DNA of 64,000 nt from Paenibacillus guangzhouensis (lineage in GTDB: Bacteria > Bacillota > Bacilli > Paenibacillales > Paenibacillaceae). The position numbers and the translations under genes are program-made. The stretch's first letter is position 1, and each line of letters begins with the position of its first letter. Under the pieces are notes generated by a model. It worked only from the letters and a program-made list of their open reading frames with translations. It searched no databases and was not told the origin of the DNA. Below, in pieces: positions 44,615 to 52,700 of this stretch. Where the stretch lies: positions 5,739,501 through 5,803,500 of the forward strand of contig NZ_CP045293.1 of NCBI RefSeq assembly GCF_009363075.1, in the 5' to 3' direction.

Positions 44615-45715
44615 ATGAGTGGTCTTGTGAATCGTGAAGAAGCAATGCAATTCATACAAACCTGCTATTACGAATGGGGACGATCGGAAGAGGAAGCCAA
44701 GGCACGCTGGTCCGAGATTGAGCAGGAAATGGCGCAGCGGGGAATGTATGAACATACGGAGGAAGAGTTAATCTACGGAGCCAAGCTCGCTTGGCGGAAC
44801 AGCAATCGATGTATCGGGCGACTGTTCTGGGATACGCTGACGGTGTTGGATGCCCGTCATGTCAATACGGAGGAGGGGATCGCGGACGCATTGATTCAGC
44901 ATTTGTTGTTCGCGACGAATGATGGCAAGATTAGGCCAACAATTACGGTGTTCAGGCCCGCAATGTCATCACAGGAAGAGATTCGTATCCTGAACCATCA
45001 GCTCATTCGTTATGCGGGGTATACCACGGACGCGGGAATCGTAGGTGATCCCCACTCCGCTTCGTTCACCGCTTACTGTGAAAGTCTAGGATGGCGAGGT
45101 AAAGGTGGAGCGTTCGATATCCTGCCGCTTGTCGTACAGATTGGATCGCGGGAGCCCAAGTGGTTCGAGCTACCTTCGCCTGCTGTACTGGAAGTGCCGA
45201 TCACGCATCCGGAATGGTCGTCGTTCACGGATTTGGGGCTGCGATGGTACGCAGTTCCGGCGGTATCGGATATGCGGCTTGAGATGGGAGGGATATCCTA
45301 TCCTGCAGCGCCGTTTAATGGTTTCTACATGGGAACGGAGATTGGGGCGCGTAATTTCGCGGATGCAGAGCGGTATAACATGCTGCCGAAAGTTGCGAAG
45401 ATCATGGGGCTCGACACCAGCAGTGAAGCGACGTTATGGCGGGATAAAGCGCTCGTCGAGCTGAATATCGCGGTGCTTCACTCTTTTCGCGAACGAGGAG
45501 TATCGATCGTTGACCATCATACAGCGGCGCAGCAATTTATGCGGTTCGAAGCGAATGAAGCGAAGGCGGAACGTCCGGTGACAGGGAATTGGACGTGGTT
45601 GATCCCGCCGGTATCGCCTGCGACGACGCATATTTTCCACAAGCCGTATCGTAATGAGATTGTGAAGCCGAATTTCTTCTATCGGCGCAAGGTAAATGAG
45701 CAGCAAGGAGAGTAA
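44615..45715 (+). CDS. nos: Bacterial nitric oxide synthase, oxygenase domain
   Basis: 366 residues equal to the oxygenase domain of animal NOS, without reductase. Cys66 in AWRNSNRCIGRLFW is the heme ligand. WYAVPAVSDMRLEMGGISYPAAPFNGFYMGTEIGARN contains the arginine-binding Glu. It makes NO from L-arginine using general cellular reductases and a pterin or folate cofactor. The stop is 4 nt before a MenA-like gene, so both are surely cotranscribed. A TATAAT at 44558 may be its -10 box. Confidence 0.95.
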   Translation: MSGLVNREEAMQFIQTCYYEWGRSEEEAKARWSEIEQEMAQRGMYEHTEEELIYGAKLAWRNSNRCIGRLFWDTLTVLDARHVNTEEGIADALIQHLLFATNDGKIRPTITVFRPAMSSQEEIRILNHQLIRYAGYTTDAGIVGDPHSASFTAYCESLGWRGKGGAFDILPLVVQIGSREPKWFELPSPAVLEVPITHPEWSSFTDLGLRWYAVPAVSDMRLEMGGISYPAAPFNGFYMGTEIGARNFADAERYNMLPKVAKIMGLDTSSEATLWRDKALVELNIAVLHSFRERGVSIVDHHTAAQQFMRFEANEAKAERPVTGNWTWLIPPVSPATTHIFHKPYRNEIVKPNFFYRRKVNEQQGE

Positions 45716-45719
45716 GGGA

Positions 45720-46673
45720 ATGACATTAGGACGATTCTTACAGCTTGTGGAGATCAAGACGAAGGTAGCCAGCATGATTCCTTTTCTGATGGGGACGTTC
45801 TACGCGTTATATCGGTTTCATGCGTTTCATGGATTTCATTTTATACTGATGTTCATCTCTCTATTAAGCTTCGATATGGCAACAACGGCTATTAATAACT
45901 ATTATGATTATAAAAAAGCAGTCAAGACTGAAGGTTATGGCTATGAGACACATAATGCGATTGTCAAATACGGGATGCGGGAACGGACGGTTGTTATCAT
46001 TATTGCGGTGCTGCTTATCTTGGCGATAGGCACGGGGATCATGCTTGTCGTGGAGACGGGGTGGCTCATCTTCTTCATTGGTGGATTATCCTTCTGTGTG
46101 GGGATCCTCTATTCGTTCGGGCCGATTCCGATCTCGCGCATGCCGCTTGGCGAGCTGTTCTCGGGTTTATTCATGGGGTTCGTCATCCTCTTCCTGTCCA
46201 CGTATATCCATGTTCCTGGCGGTGAACTCGTGAAGCTGACATTTGATCACGGTATCGCTCATCTGGATATTCAGATCCTGGAGGTGCTGCTCTTATTCGG
46301 CGTGTCGATCCCAGCGGTACTTGCGATTGCGAACATTATGCTCGCGAATAATATTTGCGATATGGATGAGGATGTCGAGAATCGGCGGTATACCTTGCCG
46401 GTGTATATCGGCAGAAAAAATGCGCTGCGATTGTTCCGATGGATCTATTATGCGGCGTACGTCGATGTGTTTGTGTTGTTTTACCTTGGTGTGCATCCGA
46501 TTCTATTGCTATTATTATTCATCACGCTGATTCCGGTGAACCGTCACGTGAACCAGTTCGAGAAGCTTCAGACGAAGAAGGATACATTCGTGCTGGCGGT
46601 GAGGAATTTCATGATGATGAATGCGGCGCGAATTGCTGTGTATGGTGTAGCCATTGTCATGGCGGAGTTGTAA
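45720..46673 (+). CDS. MenA-like UbiA-family prenyltransferase
   Basis: 317 residues with about eight or nine helices. The two Asp-rich metal motifs of the UbiA fold are present (NNYYDYKKAVKTEG in the first half, NNICDMDEDVENRR in the second). The best fit is 1,4-dihydroxy-2-naphthoate polyprenyltransferase of menaquinone synthesis. ATG 45720 follows AAGGAG by nine bases and lies 4 nt after the nos stop. No other men gene is in the window, so it may be a second, specialised copy. Confidence 0.87.
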   Translation: MTLGRFLQLVEIKTKVASMIPFLMGTFYALYRFHAFHGFHFILMFISLLSFDMATTAINNYYDYKKAVKTEGYGYETHNAIVKYGMRERTVVIIIAVLLILAIGTGIMLVVETGWLIFFIGGLSFCVGILYSFGPIPISRMPLGELFSGLFMGFVILFLSTYIHVPGGELVKLTFDHGIAHLDIQILEVLLLFGVSIPAVLAIANIMLANNICDMDEDVENRRYTLPVYIGRKNALRLFRWIYYAAYVDVFVLFYLGVHPILLLLLFITLIPVNRHVNQFEKLQTKKDTFVLAVRNFMMMNAARIAVYGVAIVMAEL

Positions 46674-46699
46674 GACGTAAAGATCAGGAAGGAGATCGG

Positions 46700-47389
46700 A
46701 TGATGGGAGAAGCGGACAAGTCGCCTGTTATTCTCATTGTAGATGATGAGCAGTTGATTCGGGAGCTCGTCGTAGATTATTTGAGTGATGAGGGTTATTT
46801 GGTATTGCAGGCGAAGAATGGCCGCGATGCCCTGAATCTATTACGTGAGCAAGCCGTGGATTTGGTCGTGCTGGATGTGATGATGCCGGGGATGAACGGG
46901 TTCGAGGTATGCGAAGAGCTGCGGACGTTCTCTTCCACGCTCGTCATCATGCTAACGGCCAAATCAGAAGATGAAGACAAGCTATCCGGGTATGAATGCG
47001 GCGTCGATGATTACGTGACGAAGCCCTTCAGCCCCAAGGTGCTCGCTGCCAAAATTAATGTGCTGTTGCAGCGATTTCGTGCATCGGATTTGGCGAGGGA
47101 TGCTGGCGGGGATTTGTATTTCGTCATGGACGAAGCAGCGATGGAGCTTCGGATTGGCGGCGAGGTGATTGCGTTGTCCAGTAAGGAATTCGAACTTCTC
47201 GTCTATCTAGCCAAACATCCGAATCAAGTGTTGTCACGGGATAGTTTGTTGGATGCGATATGGGGATTTGATTATTACGGTGACGCAAGGGCGGTTGATA
47301 CGAGCATCAAACGGCTGCGGCGCAAGCTGGGCGTGGAAGCGGAGCGGATCGTTACCGTGAGGGGAAGCGGGTATAAATATCAATCATGA
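46700..47389 (+). CDS. OmpR-family response regulator
   Basis: 229 residues. The receiver has DDE near residues 15-17, phosphoacceptor Asp59 (VVLDVMMPGMNG) and TKPFSP with the conserved Lys. A winged-helix DNA-binding domain occupies about 130-229 (LSSKEFELLVYLAKHPNQVLSRDSLLDAIWG, VDTSIKRLRRKLG). GGAAGGAGA precedes the ATG. It overlaps the kinase gene by ATGA and follows the prenyltransferase gene after 26 nt. Confidence 0.94.
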   Translation: MMGEADKSPVILIVDDEQLIRELVVDYLSDEGYLVLQAKNGRDALNLLREQAVDLVVLDVMMPGMNGFEVCEELRTFSSTLVIMLTAKSEDEDKLSGYECGVDDYVTKPFSPKVLAAKINVLLQRFRASDLARDAGGDLYFVMDEAAMELRIGGEVIALSSKEFELLVYLAKHPNQVLSRDSLLDAIWGFDYYGDARAVDTSIKRLRRKLGVEAERIVTVRGSGYKYQS

Positions 47390-49140
47390 AAAAATGGGGT
47401 TCTGGACGATTATCGACAAAAGTATATTGGACGACCGCGATTGGCTTCTTAGCGTTCGTCACGTTGTTCATGGTTCTACAGCTGTTGTTCTTCCAGCCTT
47501 ATTCGCTCAAGGTACGCAGCTCGGAACTCGAGGATGATTTTCGCAGCATGTATGAACAGCTTCGGGATAACCCGATGGACGAGCGGTGGATGGAGGAGTT
47601 GGCTGATTTCGATGTGGCGCATTACTCGTTGACGGGCGTTGTTCATAAGCAAGGGTTGAATGTGGATGTGTATTTGGGGACGCGTGAGCTGAGGGCTGTT
47701 CCGTTGAAAAAGGCGAGGATTGGCGATGAGATGAAGGTGCAGATCATCATGGCGGATCCTTGGCAGAAGGTGACGCCTGCGCGACCCTTAACCCCTTCTA
47801 CACCTGTGCATCCGGATGAGGAGTCGCAGAATAAATCTGCGCCTATCCGTACGGTTGCAGCGATTTCTTGGTACAGCTTGGATACATTGCGCCTGAATGA
47901 TTTGTTGCAAGAGAAGCTCGCTGACATGCTGCAATCCCCAATGAGTGGAGGGATCACGGCGCAATTGTTCAATCAAGGCGTGGGCGTTGATTCGAACAAA
48001 GAGCGGGTGTGGGCGGCTATTGCCCCGCTCGAACAGGAGAACGGGCAGGAGCGTTACTTGGTCACGGTATCCACCTTAGAGCCCGTGTCGGATGCGGCGG
48101 CACTCTTAGGAGGCTTCTATCGTTATTTCTACATTGCGGCGGTCTTGCTATTGTTCGGATTTGCTTTTCTATTCAGCCGGATGATCTCGAATCCACTCGT
48201 GCAGCTCAATCATGCGGCTAAACGTCTTGCGAAATTGGATTTCTCCGTTCGTACGGATATGAAACGTCAGGATGAGATCGGGGAGCTCGCGCAGACTTTC
48301 GATTATTTGGCGACGGAATTACGGGATACGATGGGTGAGCTTCAGGAGGCTAACGATCAATTGCAGCAGGATATCGAGAAAGAGAAGCAGCTCGAGCGGA
48401 TGCGCAAACGGTTCGTTGCGAATGTATCGCATGAGCTGAAGACCCCGATCAGCCTGATTCAGGGATATGCCGAAGCGCTTCGCGACAATGTAGGGCAAGG
48501 GGCGAAGCGGGATAAATATGCTTCAGTCATTATTCATGAATCGGAACGTATGTCGAGGCTGGTGAATGATCTGCTCGATCTCTCGCAGCTAGAGAGCGGT
48601 AAATTCCGCTTGCAATGGTCGGCCGTGCCGCTGCGAGAGCATATCTGCTTCGTACTTGGGACTTTGGAGCAGATTGTGAGTGATCGTATGCTTCGTCTTG
48701 AATGGCTATGCGCGGAGGAAGAGATTCTTGTGCGTTCGGATGCGCAGCGGTTGCAGCAGATTCTAACCAATGTGTTGACGAATGCCATTCGTTATACGGA
48801 GGCGGGCGATCGGATATATATCACAGTTCGTCCTGTATCCGACTCGATGGAAGGACATGACTTGAAGGTGCCTTCTGATGGTGGATCGCTGGGTTCCTGG
48901 GTTCAGGTCTCGATCTTCAATTCGGGTCCGTCGATCGGGGAAGAACATCTGCCGCACATATGGGATGCGTTCTATCGGCCGGACGAGTCCGGCAGCCGCG
49001 GCGATACCGGGAACGGCATTGGGTTGTCGATTGTGAAGCATTTGCTCGAGATGCATGGCAGTGAATACTCCATAGGTAATGTGGATGGAGGTGTTGAAGT
49101 GCGCTTCATGCTGCCAGTCATACCTCGATCGGAAGCATAG
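47386..49140 (+). CDS. OmpR-partner sensor histidine kinase
   Basis: 584 residues. Helix 1 lies near 12-35, a 200-residue extracytoplasmic region follows, then helix 2 near 245-267 and HAMP. HisKA has His349 in FVANVSHELKTPISLIQGYAEAL. HATPase has NVLTNAIRYTEAGD, GNGIGLSIVKHLLEMHGSEY. It is translationally coupled to the regulator. The signal is unknown; the neighbours suggest a redox, NO or membrane-quinone cue (inference). Confidence 0.94.
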   Translation: MKKWGSGRLSTKVYWTTAIGFLAFVTLFMVLQLLFFQPYSLKVRSSELEDDFRSMYEQLRDNPMDERWMEELADFDVAHYSLTGVVHKQGLNVDVYLGTRELRAVPLKKARIGDEMKVQIIMADPWQKVTPARPLTPSTPVHPDEESQNKSAPIRTVAAISWYSLDTLRLNDLLQEKLADMLQSPMSGGITAQLFNQGVGVDSNKERVWAAIAPLEQENGQERYLVTVSTLEPVSDAAALLGGFYRYFYIAAVLLLFGFAFLFSRMISNPLVQLNHAAKRLAKLDFSVRTDMKRQDEIGELAQTFDYLATELRDTMGELQEANDQLQQDIEKEKQLERMRKRFVANVSHELKTPISLIQGYAEALRDNVGQGAKRDKYASVIIHESERMSRLVNDLLDLSQLESGKFRLQWSAVPLREHICFVLGTLEQIVSDRMLRLEWLCAEEEILVRSDAQRLQQILTNVLTNAIRYTEAGDRIYITVRPVSDSMEGHDLKVPSDGGSLGSWVQVSIFNSGPSIGEEHLPHIWDAFYRPDESGSRGDTGNGIGLSIVKHLLEMHGSEYSIGNVDGGVEVRFMLPVIPRSEA

Positions 49141-49229
49141 AGACGAGAACGTCCCTCATAGGATGTTATAGAGTGCTCGGTGTGAGCGGCTTGGCCGCAA
49201 GCGCTGCAGCGGTCCTAGGAGGGAATCAG

Positions 49230-50186
49230 ATGAATCAAGCAGAACGTCGGTTGGCCTTGATTGGAGTGTTGCAGCGGAGCGGCATGCAGCGCGCCAAAGA
49301 TTTGGCCGCTACATTTAGGACGAGCGCGCGAACCATTTATCGGGATGTCGATGCGCTAATTCATGCGGGCGTGCCGATTTACGGTGCGCCCGGACGAGGG
49401 TATGCGCTTGCGAATCAGGAGGCGCTTCCGCCAGTGAGCCTAACGGCCGAAGAGGCCTTAACGCTGCTGCTCGGCATCGATTGGATTGCAGGGCAGTTAG
49501 GGCCAGATTATCGTGCGGCTGCGGAACAGATCAGGGGGAAAGTGGAGGGCATTCTTCCGAGTGCGGTGAAGCGGAAAGCGGATCGCCAGCGTGCAGGGTT
49601 ATTGCGAGCTTCCATTCATCCGCTGCATCAGGAGGAGACGCTTGGCGTGATGGCGCTGCTCAGGCAAGCGATTGTGAGGGAGACGACAGTGCGGTTCCGC
49701 TACGAACGGCGGGATCCTTATCCGGACGGCACCTTGGAGACGGTTCGATCGGTCGATCCTTACGGACTGGTCTTCGCGGCAGGTGCATGGAGTGTGATGG
49801 GGTATTGCCATCTTCGGCAAGGGATACGTCAATTCCATATTGATCGCGTGTTTGATTTGGTGCTGGAGCCGAGAATATTCACGCGGCCGCTTGATGTAGA
49901 ATTTCATCGTCCAGCAGGCAAAAACCGTTCCATGGTGGTCATCGTGCGCTTCGCTGGTGATATGGGGCATGTTATTGCGGAAAGGCTCAGCCCGGATGTC
50001 ACACGCATGCAGCGTACGGCAGACGGGTGGATCGTTACGCTCCATGTCAGCAGAATGGAGGATGCCTGCGCATGGATATTGAGCTGGGGCGTTGATGCGG
50101 AAGTGTTGGAGCCGGAGGAAGTGAAGGTAAGAATCGGCGAGACAGCGAGCGCGATGTTGAGTCGCTATAGTAGCGGGGCTCATTAG
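49230..50186 (+). CDS. YafY-type HTH/WYL regulator beside DinB gene
   Basis: 318 residues. HTH_11 domain at about 1-60 (AKDLAATFRTSARTIYRDVDALIHAGVPIYG) and WYL domain in the middle (VDPYGLVFAAGAWSVMGYCHLRQGIRQFHIDRV). ATG 49230 has TAGGAGGGA seven bases upstream. It is paired with a DinB gene whose promoter carries a CTGACA/TGTCAG inverted repeat, so control of that gene is likely. Confidence 0.9.
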   Translation: MNQAERRLALIGVLQRSGMQRAKDLAATFRTSARTIYRDVDALIHAGVPIYGAPGRGYALANQEALPPVSLTAEEALTLLLGIDWIAGQLGPDYRAAAEQIRGKVEGILPSAVKRKADRQRAGLLRASIHPLHQEETLGVMALLRQAIVRETTVRFRYERRDPYPDGTLETVRSVDPYGLVFAAGAWSVMGYCHLRQGIRQFHIDRVFDLVLEPRIFTRPLDVEFHRPAGKNRSMVVIVRFAGDMGHVIAERLSPDVTRMQRTADGWIVTLHVSRMEDACAWILSWGVDAEVLEPEEVKVRIGETASAMLSRYSSGAH

Positions 50187-50228
50187 ATTGATTGCTAGTG
50201 GCCCGATGTGGCAGGTGGTGCTGAGGAC

Positions 50229-50330
50229 GAAATAACTGCAAAAAGGCAGTTAATTGAGCTGAGGTGGCACGATACGTGTGAAATAACTGCAAAAAAGCAG
50301 TTAATTGAGCTGAGATGGCGCGAAACCTGA
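50229..50330. repeat. Two tandem 51-bp repeats with hairpin
   Basis: The unit begins GAAATAACTGCAAAAA and recurs at 50280 with only a few changes (GCAGTTAATTGAGCTGAG in both). Each unit contains the perfect hairpin TAACTGC/GCAGTTA. A partial third copy (GCTGAGGACGAAATAACTG) overlaps the left edge. It looks like a dispersed intergenic repeat family. Confidence 0.75.
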
Positions 50331-50344
50331 CACACATCTGTCAG
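50327..50344. promoter_or_regulatory. Operator of the DinB gene
   Basis: CTGACA-CACATC-TGTCAG is a perfect 6-bp inverted repeat ending 12 bases before a -10-like TATAGT (50356-50361). It covers the place where a -35 box would be, so the regulator probably activates. Confidence 0.6.
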
Positions 50345-50408
50345 TGTTCTCTGTGTATAGTAGGGGCAAGAAGAAGTTCATTGATGAAATTATGGGAGGT
50401 AATGAAGC

Positions 50409-50909
50409 ATGTATCAATCGTTACAAAGTTTTATTGAGGAGTATCGACTCGAATCAGCTTCCACACAGAAAGTTCTTGATGCCTTGACGGATGCTTCACT
50501 GAAGCAGGAAGTAGCTCCGGGATATCGAACACTGGGTCAACTGGCGTGGCACCTCGTCCATAATGATGAGGGAATGCTGCTAGGGGCGGGGTTGAAGTTC
50601 GAAGCACCTGCAGCGAACGGTGAGCCACCAACGTCGGCTTCGGAGATCGCGGAGGCCTATCGGAAGGTAACAGCCGCATTGCTGCAAGCGTTAGAGTCGC
50701 AATGGTCGGATGCGAGCCTATTGGAGAAGAACAATATGTACGGTCAAGTCTGGCCGAATGGACTGACTTTGTACATTTATTTAAAGCATGAAATCCATCA
50801 CCGGGGTCAGCTCACGGTCTTGATGCGTCAAGCCGGCCTACAAGTACCTGGCGTATACGGTCCATCCAAAGAAGAATGGGCAAGCATGGGCGTTGAAGCT
50901 CCAGTATAA
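50409..50909 (+). CDS. DinB-family metal-binding protein
   Basis: 166 residues, four-helix DinB/YfiT fold. Metal-ligand histidines are in LGQLAWHLVHNDEGMLL and in KHEIHHRGQL. Members include thiol-dependent transferases; the reaction here is unknown. GGGAGGTAATGAAGC precedes the ATG, and a strong terminator follows. Confidence 0.9.
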   Translation: MYQSLQSFIEEYRLESASTQKVLDALTDASLKQEVAPGYRTLGQLAWHLVHNDEGMLLGAGLKFEAPAANGEPPTSASEIAEAYRKVTAALLQALESQWSDASLLEKNNMYGQVWPNGLTLYIYLKHEIHHRGQLTVLMRQAGLQVPGVYGPSKEEWASMGVEAPV

Positions 50910-50923
50910 TTCAATAAATGCCA

Positions 50924-50967
50924 AAAGCGCGTCTTCCTTACGTTAGTAAGGATGGCGCGCTTTTTTT
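50924..50967 (+). terminator. Terminator after the DinB gene
   Basis: AAAGCGCG pairs with CGCGCTTT and TCCTTAC with GTAAGGA inside, followed by seven T. Confidence 0.9.
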
Positions 50968-51010
50968 GAAATATCGCGTGTATAGGCCCCCACGTTGTGA
51001 GTGATCATAG

Positions 51011-51535
51011 TTACGCAATCTGAATAAACCCCGTGCCCCAGAATGGTTGACGCACATGTTCGCGCTTCTCTAAATAACCATTGTACGAAATTTGCAACCG
51101 ATGATCTGATTGGACAGTTCCTTTGACGTAGTTCGTGACGAGTTTCTTGTCCTGGGTGGTTGTTACGGTGAGCCGTTCCGAGCGGTCGATAGAATGAATG
51201 AATTTTCTCCCCATGGAACCGCCGAACATCACTTCTTGCATCTGTACCGTAGCTGCTGCTCTTGCTATCGTGTCCTCTCCGAGATCAATGATGGCAGTAA
51301 CTTGGAGTATTTTGTCCTCATTCTTCGCGGCTGAAGCTGGACCGAGATCGGTGATCTCCCATCTGGTAATGGGAATCGCATCTTCCGTGGAGACCACGGG
51401 AGATAGCATCTCACTGCTGGAATAGCTTGTATATTGAATTTCGTGGGACGACTGGCCCTTAGTGAAACAGAAGAGAAGGATAACGTTACCTAAAATTGAG
51501 TATAGTAAAACATCGTGTTCTCTACGTAATTTCAA
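51011..51535 (-). CDS. Membrane-anchored hypothetical protein
   Basis: 174 residues from a TTG start seven bases after AAAGGAGA. One N-terminal membrane segment (LLYSILGNVILLFCFT) is followed by an exported region with beta-rich character (ILQVTAIIDLGEDTIARAAATVQ). No family recognised. It is divergent from the NAD(P)-binding gene. Confidence 0.65.
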   Translation of the reverse strand: MKLRREHDVLLYSILGNVILLFCFTKGQSSHEIQYTSYSSSEMLSPVVSTEDAIPITRWEITDLGPASAAKNEDKILQVTAIIDLGEDTIARAAATVQMQEVMFGGSMGRKFIHSIDRSERLTVTTTQDKKLVTNYVKGTVQSDHRLQISYNGYLEKREHVRQPFWGTGFIQIA

Positions 51536-51594
51536 GTCGGATCTCCTTTAACGAAGGGTATATTTTCCATTAATTGTATCAGAGGAGAAGTGTG

Positions 51595-51623
51595 TTGACA
51601 AAACATCTAAATGTAACTACAAT
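51595..51623 (+). promoter_or_regulatory. Sigma-A promoter of the NAD(P)-binding gene
   Basis: TTGACA, 17-base spacer and TACAAT; near-perfect consensus. The -10 box lies inside the inverted repeat described next. Confidence 0.85.
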
Positions 51624-51630
51624 GGTTACA
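51612..51630. promoter_or_regulatory. Operator overlapping the -10 box
   Basis: TGTAAC-TACAATG-GTTACA is a perfect 6-bp inverted repeat covering the -10 hexamer, the position for a repressor. A second palindrome, GATTGTTACAATC, lies at 51651-51663 just before the ribosome site. The repressor is not adjacent; HxlR- or Rrf2-type proteins are candidates. Confidence 0.65.
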
Positions 51631-51681
51631 GGTCGAAAAAATGAAACCGAGATTGTTACAATCCATGAGGAGGTTATTCAT

Positions 51682-52311
51682 ATGAAAATTGCAGTTGTAG
51701 GTGCGTCAGGTAAAGCAGGAAGCCGTATTGTGAAGGAAGCGTTGGATCGGGGCCATGAAGTGACGGCAATTGTGCGCGATGCGTCGAAGGTGTCTGGCAA
51801 TGCAGCGGTGATCGAGAAAGCTGTATTCGATCTAACGGCAAGCGATCTTCAAGCGTTCGATGTTGTCGTCAATGCGTTCGGCGCAGCACCGGGACAAGAG
51901 CACTTGCACGTTGATGCTGGGAATGTACTCATCGCAGCGTTGAAAGGCTCGAACACACGCCTGATCGTCGTTGGTGGCGCAGGCAGCTTGTATGTGGATG
52001 AGGCGAAAACGTTGAAAGTGATGGATACGCCGGACTTCCCTGCGATTTACTTCCCGACAGCGTCCAACCAAGGCAAGAACCTGGACATTCTGAAGGAGAC
52101 AACAGATCTGAAATGGACATTCATTAGTCCGTCCGCTCTATTCGCCCTAGGACAACGTACCGGTTCTTACGTGAAAGGAAAAGACCATCTGCTCGTGAAC
52201 AGCAAAGGCGAGAGCTATGTCAGCTATGAAGATTACGCGGTCGCAGTGGTCGATGAAATTGAGCAGCCGCAACATATTGGTGAGCGATTTACCGTTGTGT
52301 CCGAATCCTAA
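51682..52311 (+). CDS. NAD(P)-binding atypical SDR (YwnB-like)
   Basis: 209 residues. The N-terminal MKIAVVGASGKAGSRIVKEALDRGHEV is a GxxGxxG Rossmann motif; there is no SDR Tyr-x3-Lys pair in the usual place, as in the NmrA/YwnB-like group. YPTASN-type and DYAVAVVDEIE stretches near the end match that group. ATG 51682 follows GAGGAGG. Likely a stress-inducible redox or sensor protein; substrate unknown. Confidence 0.88.
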   Translation: MKIAVVGASGKAGSRIVKEALDRGHEVTAIVRDASKVSGNAAVIEKAVFDLTASDLQAFDVVVNAFGAAPGQEHLHVDAGNVLIAALKGSNTRLIVVGGAGSLYVDEAKTLKVMDTPDFPAIYFPTASNQGKNLDILKETTDLKWTFISPSALFALGQRTGSYVKGKDHLLVNSKGESYVSYEDYAVAVVDEIEQPQHIGERFTVVSES

Positions 52312-52392
52312 AATAGGTTACAATAGAAATGATTACACCCCCGAAGGCCGAGGATATCGCAAGATGTCTTCGGTCTTCCTCTGTTCTACGAG

Positions 52393-52431
52393 AAAAACCG
52401 CCGGGTCCAATTGAGGATTCCAGCGGTTTTG
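52393..52431. terminator. Terminator after the NAD(P)-binding gene
   Basis: AAAAACCGCC pairs with GCGGTTTT over a loop with further pairing; T and A runs on both sides make it usable in both directions. The gap 52312-52700 otherwise holds only the RNA candidate below. Confidence 0.75.
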
Positions 52432-52589
52432 TTGTATAGATGGTCGATCCGGTACGTAAGTTACATAAATTCGAGCGTGTAGCCGGTCTACAATTACGAC
52501 CGTACGAATGCGGGCGCTATCGTTCACCCGATTGGCGGAGGGCAACACGATTACGATAAATAAGTTCCTCCTGCAAAAGTTGTAACGGG

Positions 52590-52643
52590 CCTCCGTCTTA
52601 AGCCTGAGAGTATATCTTCGCAAGATCCTTCCATTACCGGAGG
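52590..52643. ncRNA. Candidate structured RNA element
   Basis: CCTCCG and CGGAGG close a 54-nt element, and an inner stem ATCTT/AAGAT has a three-base loop. Two internal loops (about 17 and 11 nt) lie between. It sits 58 nt before the VOC gene. On the minus strand ACTCTCAGGCTTAAG recalls the 3' conserved part of glycine aptamers, but the other half is missing. It could equally be a simple hairpin. Confidence 0.3.
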
Positions 52644-52700
52644 TTCGCTAGAAATGGGGCTGGTAGAATAAGGGTATCCTACTTAAGGGAAGTGAACCTT

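Noticed and set aside
50229-50330. Possible CRISPR array
   Set aside because: Only two adjacent units with no spacers of even size and no cas genes; it is a tandem repeat.
52333-52623. Minus-strand frame of 96 codons
   Set aside because: It contains the terminator at 52393-52431 and starts within the nested stem element; no start codon fits the AGGAGG present.
52590-52643. Glycine or TPP riboswitch
   Set aside because: Only a short resemblance (CTCTCAGG on the minus strand, CTGAGAG on the plus strand); the other conserved halves are missing and no fitting gene lies downstream.
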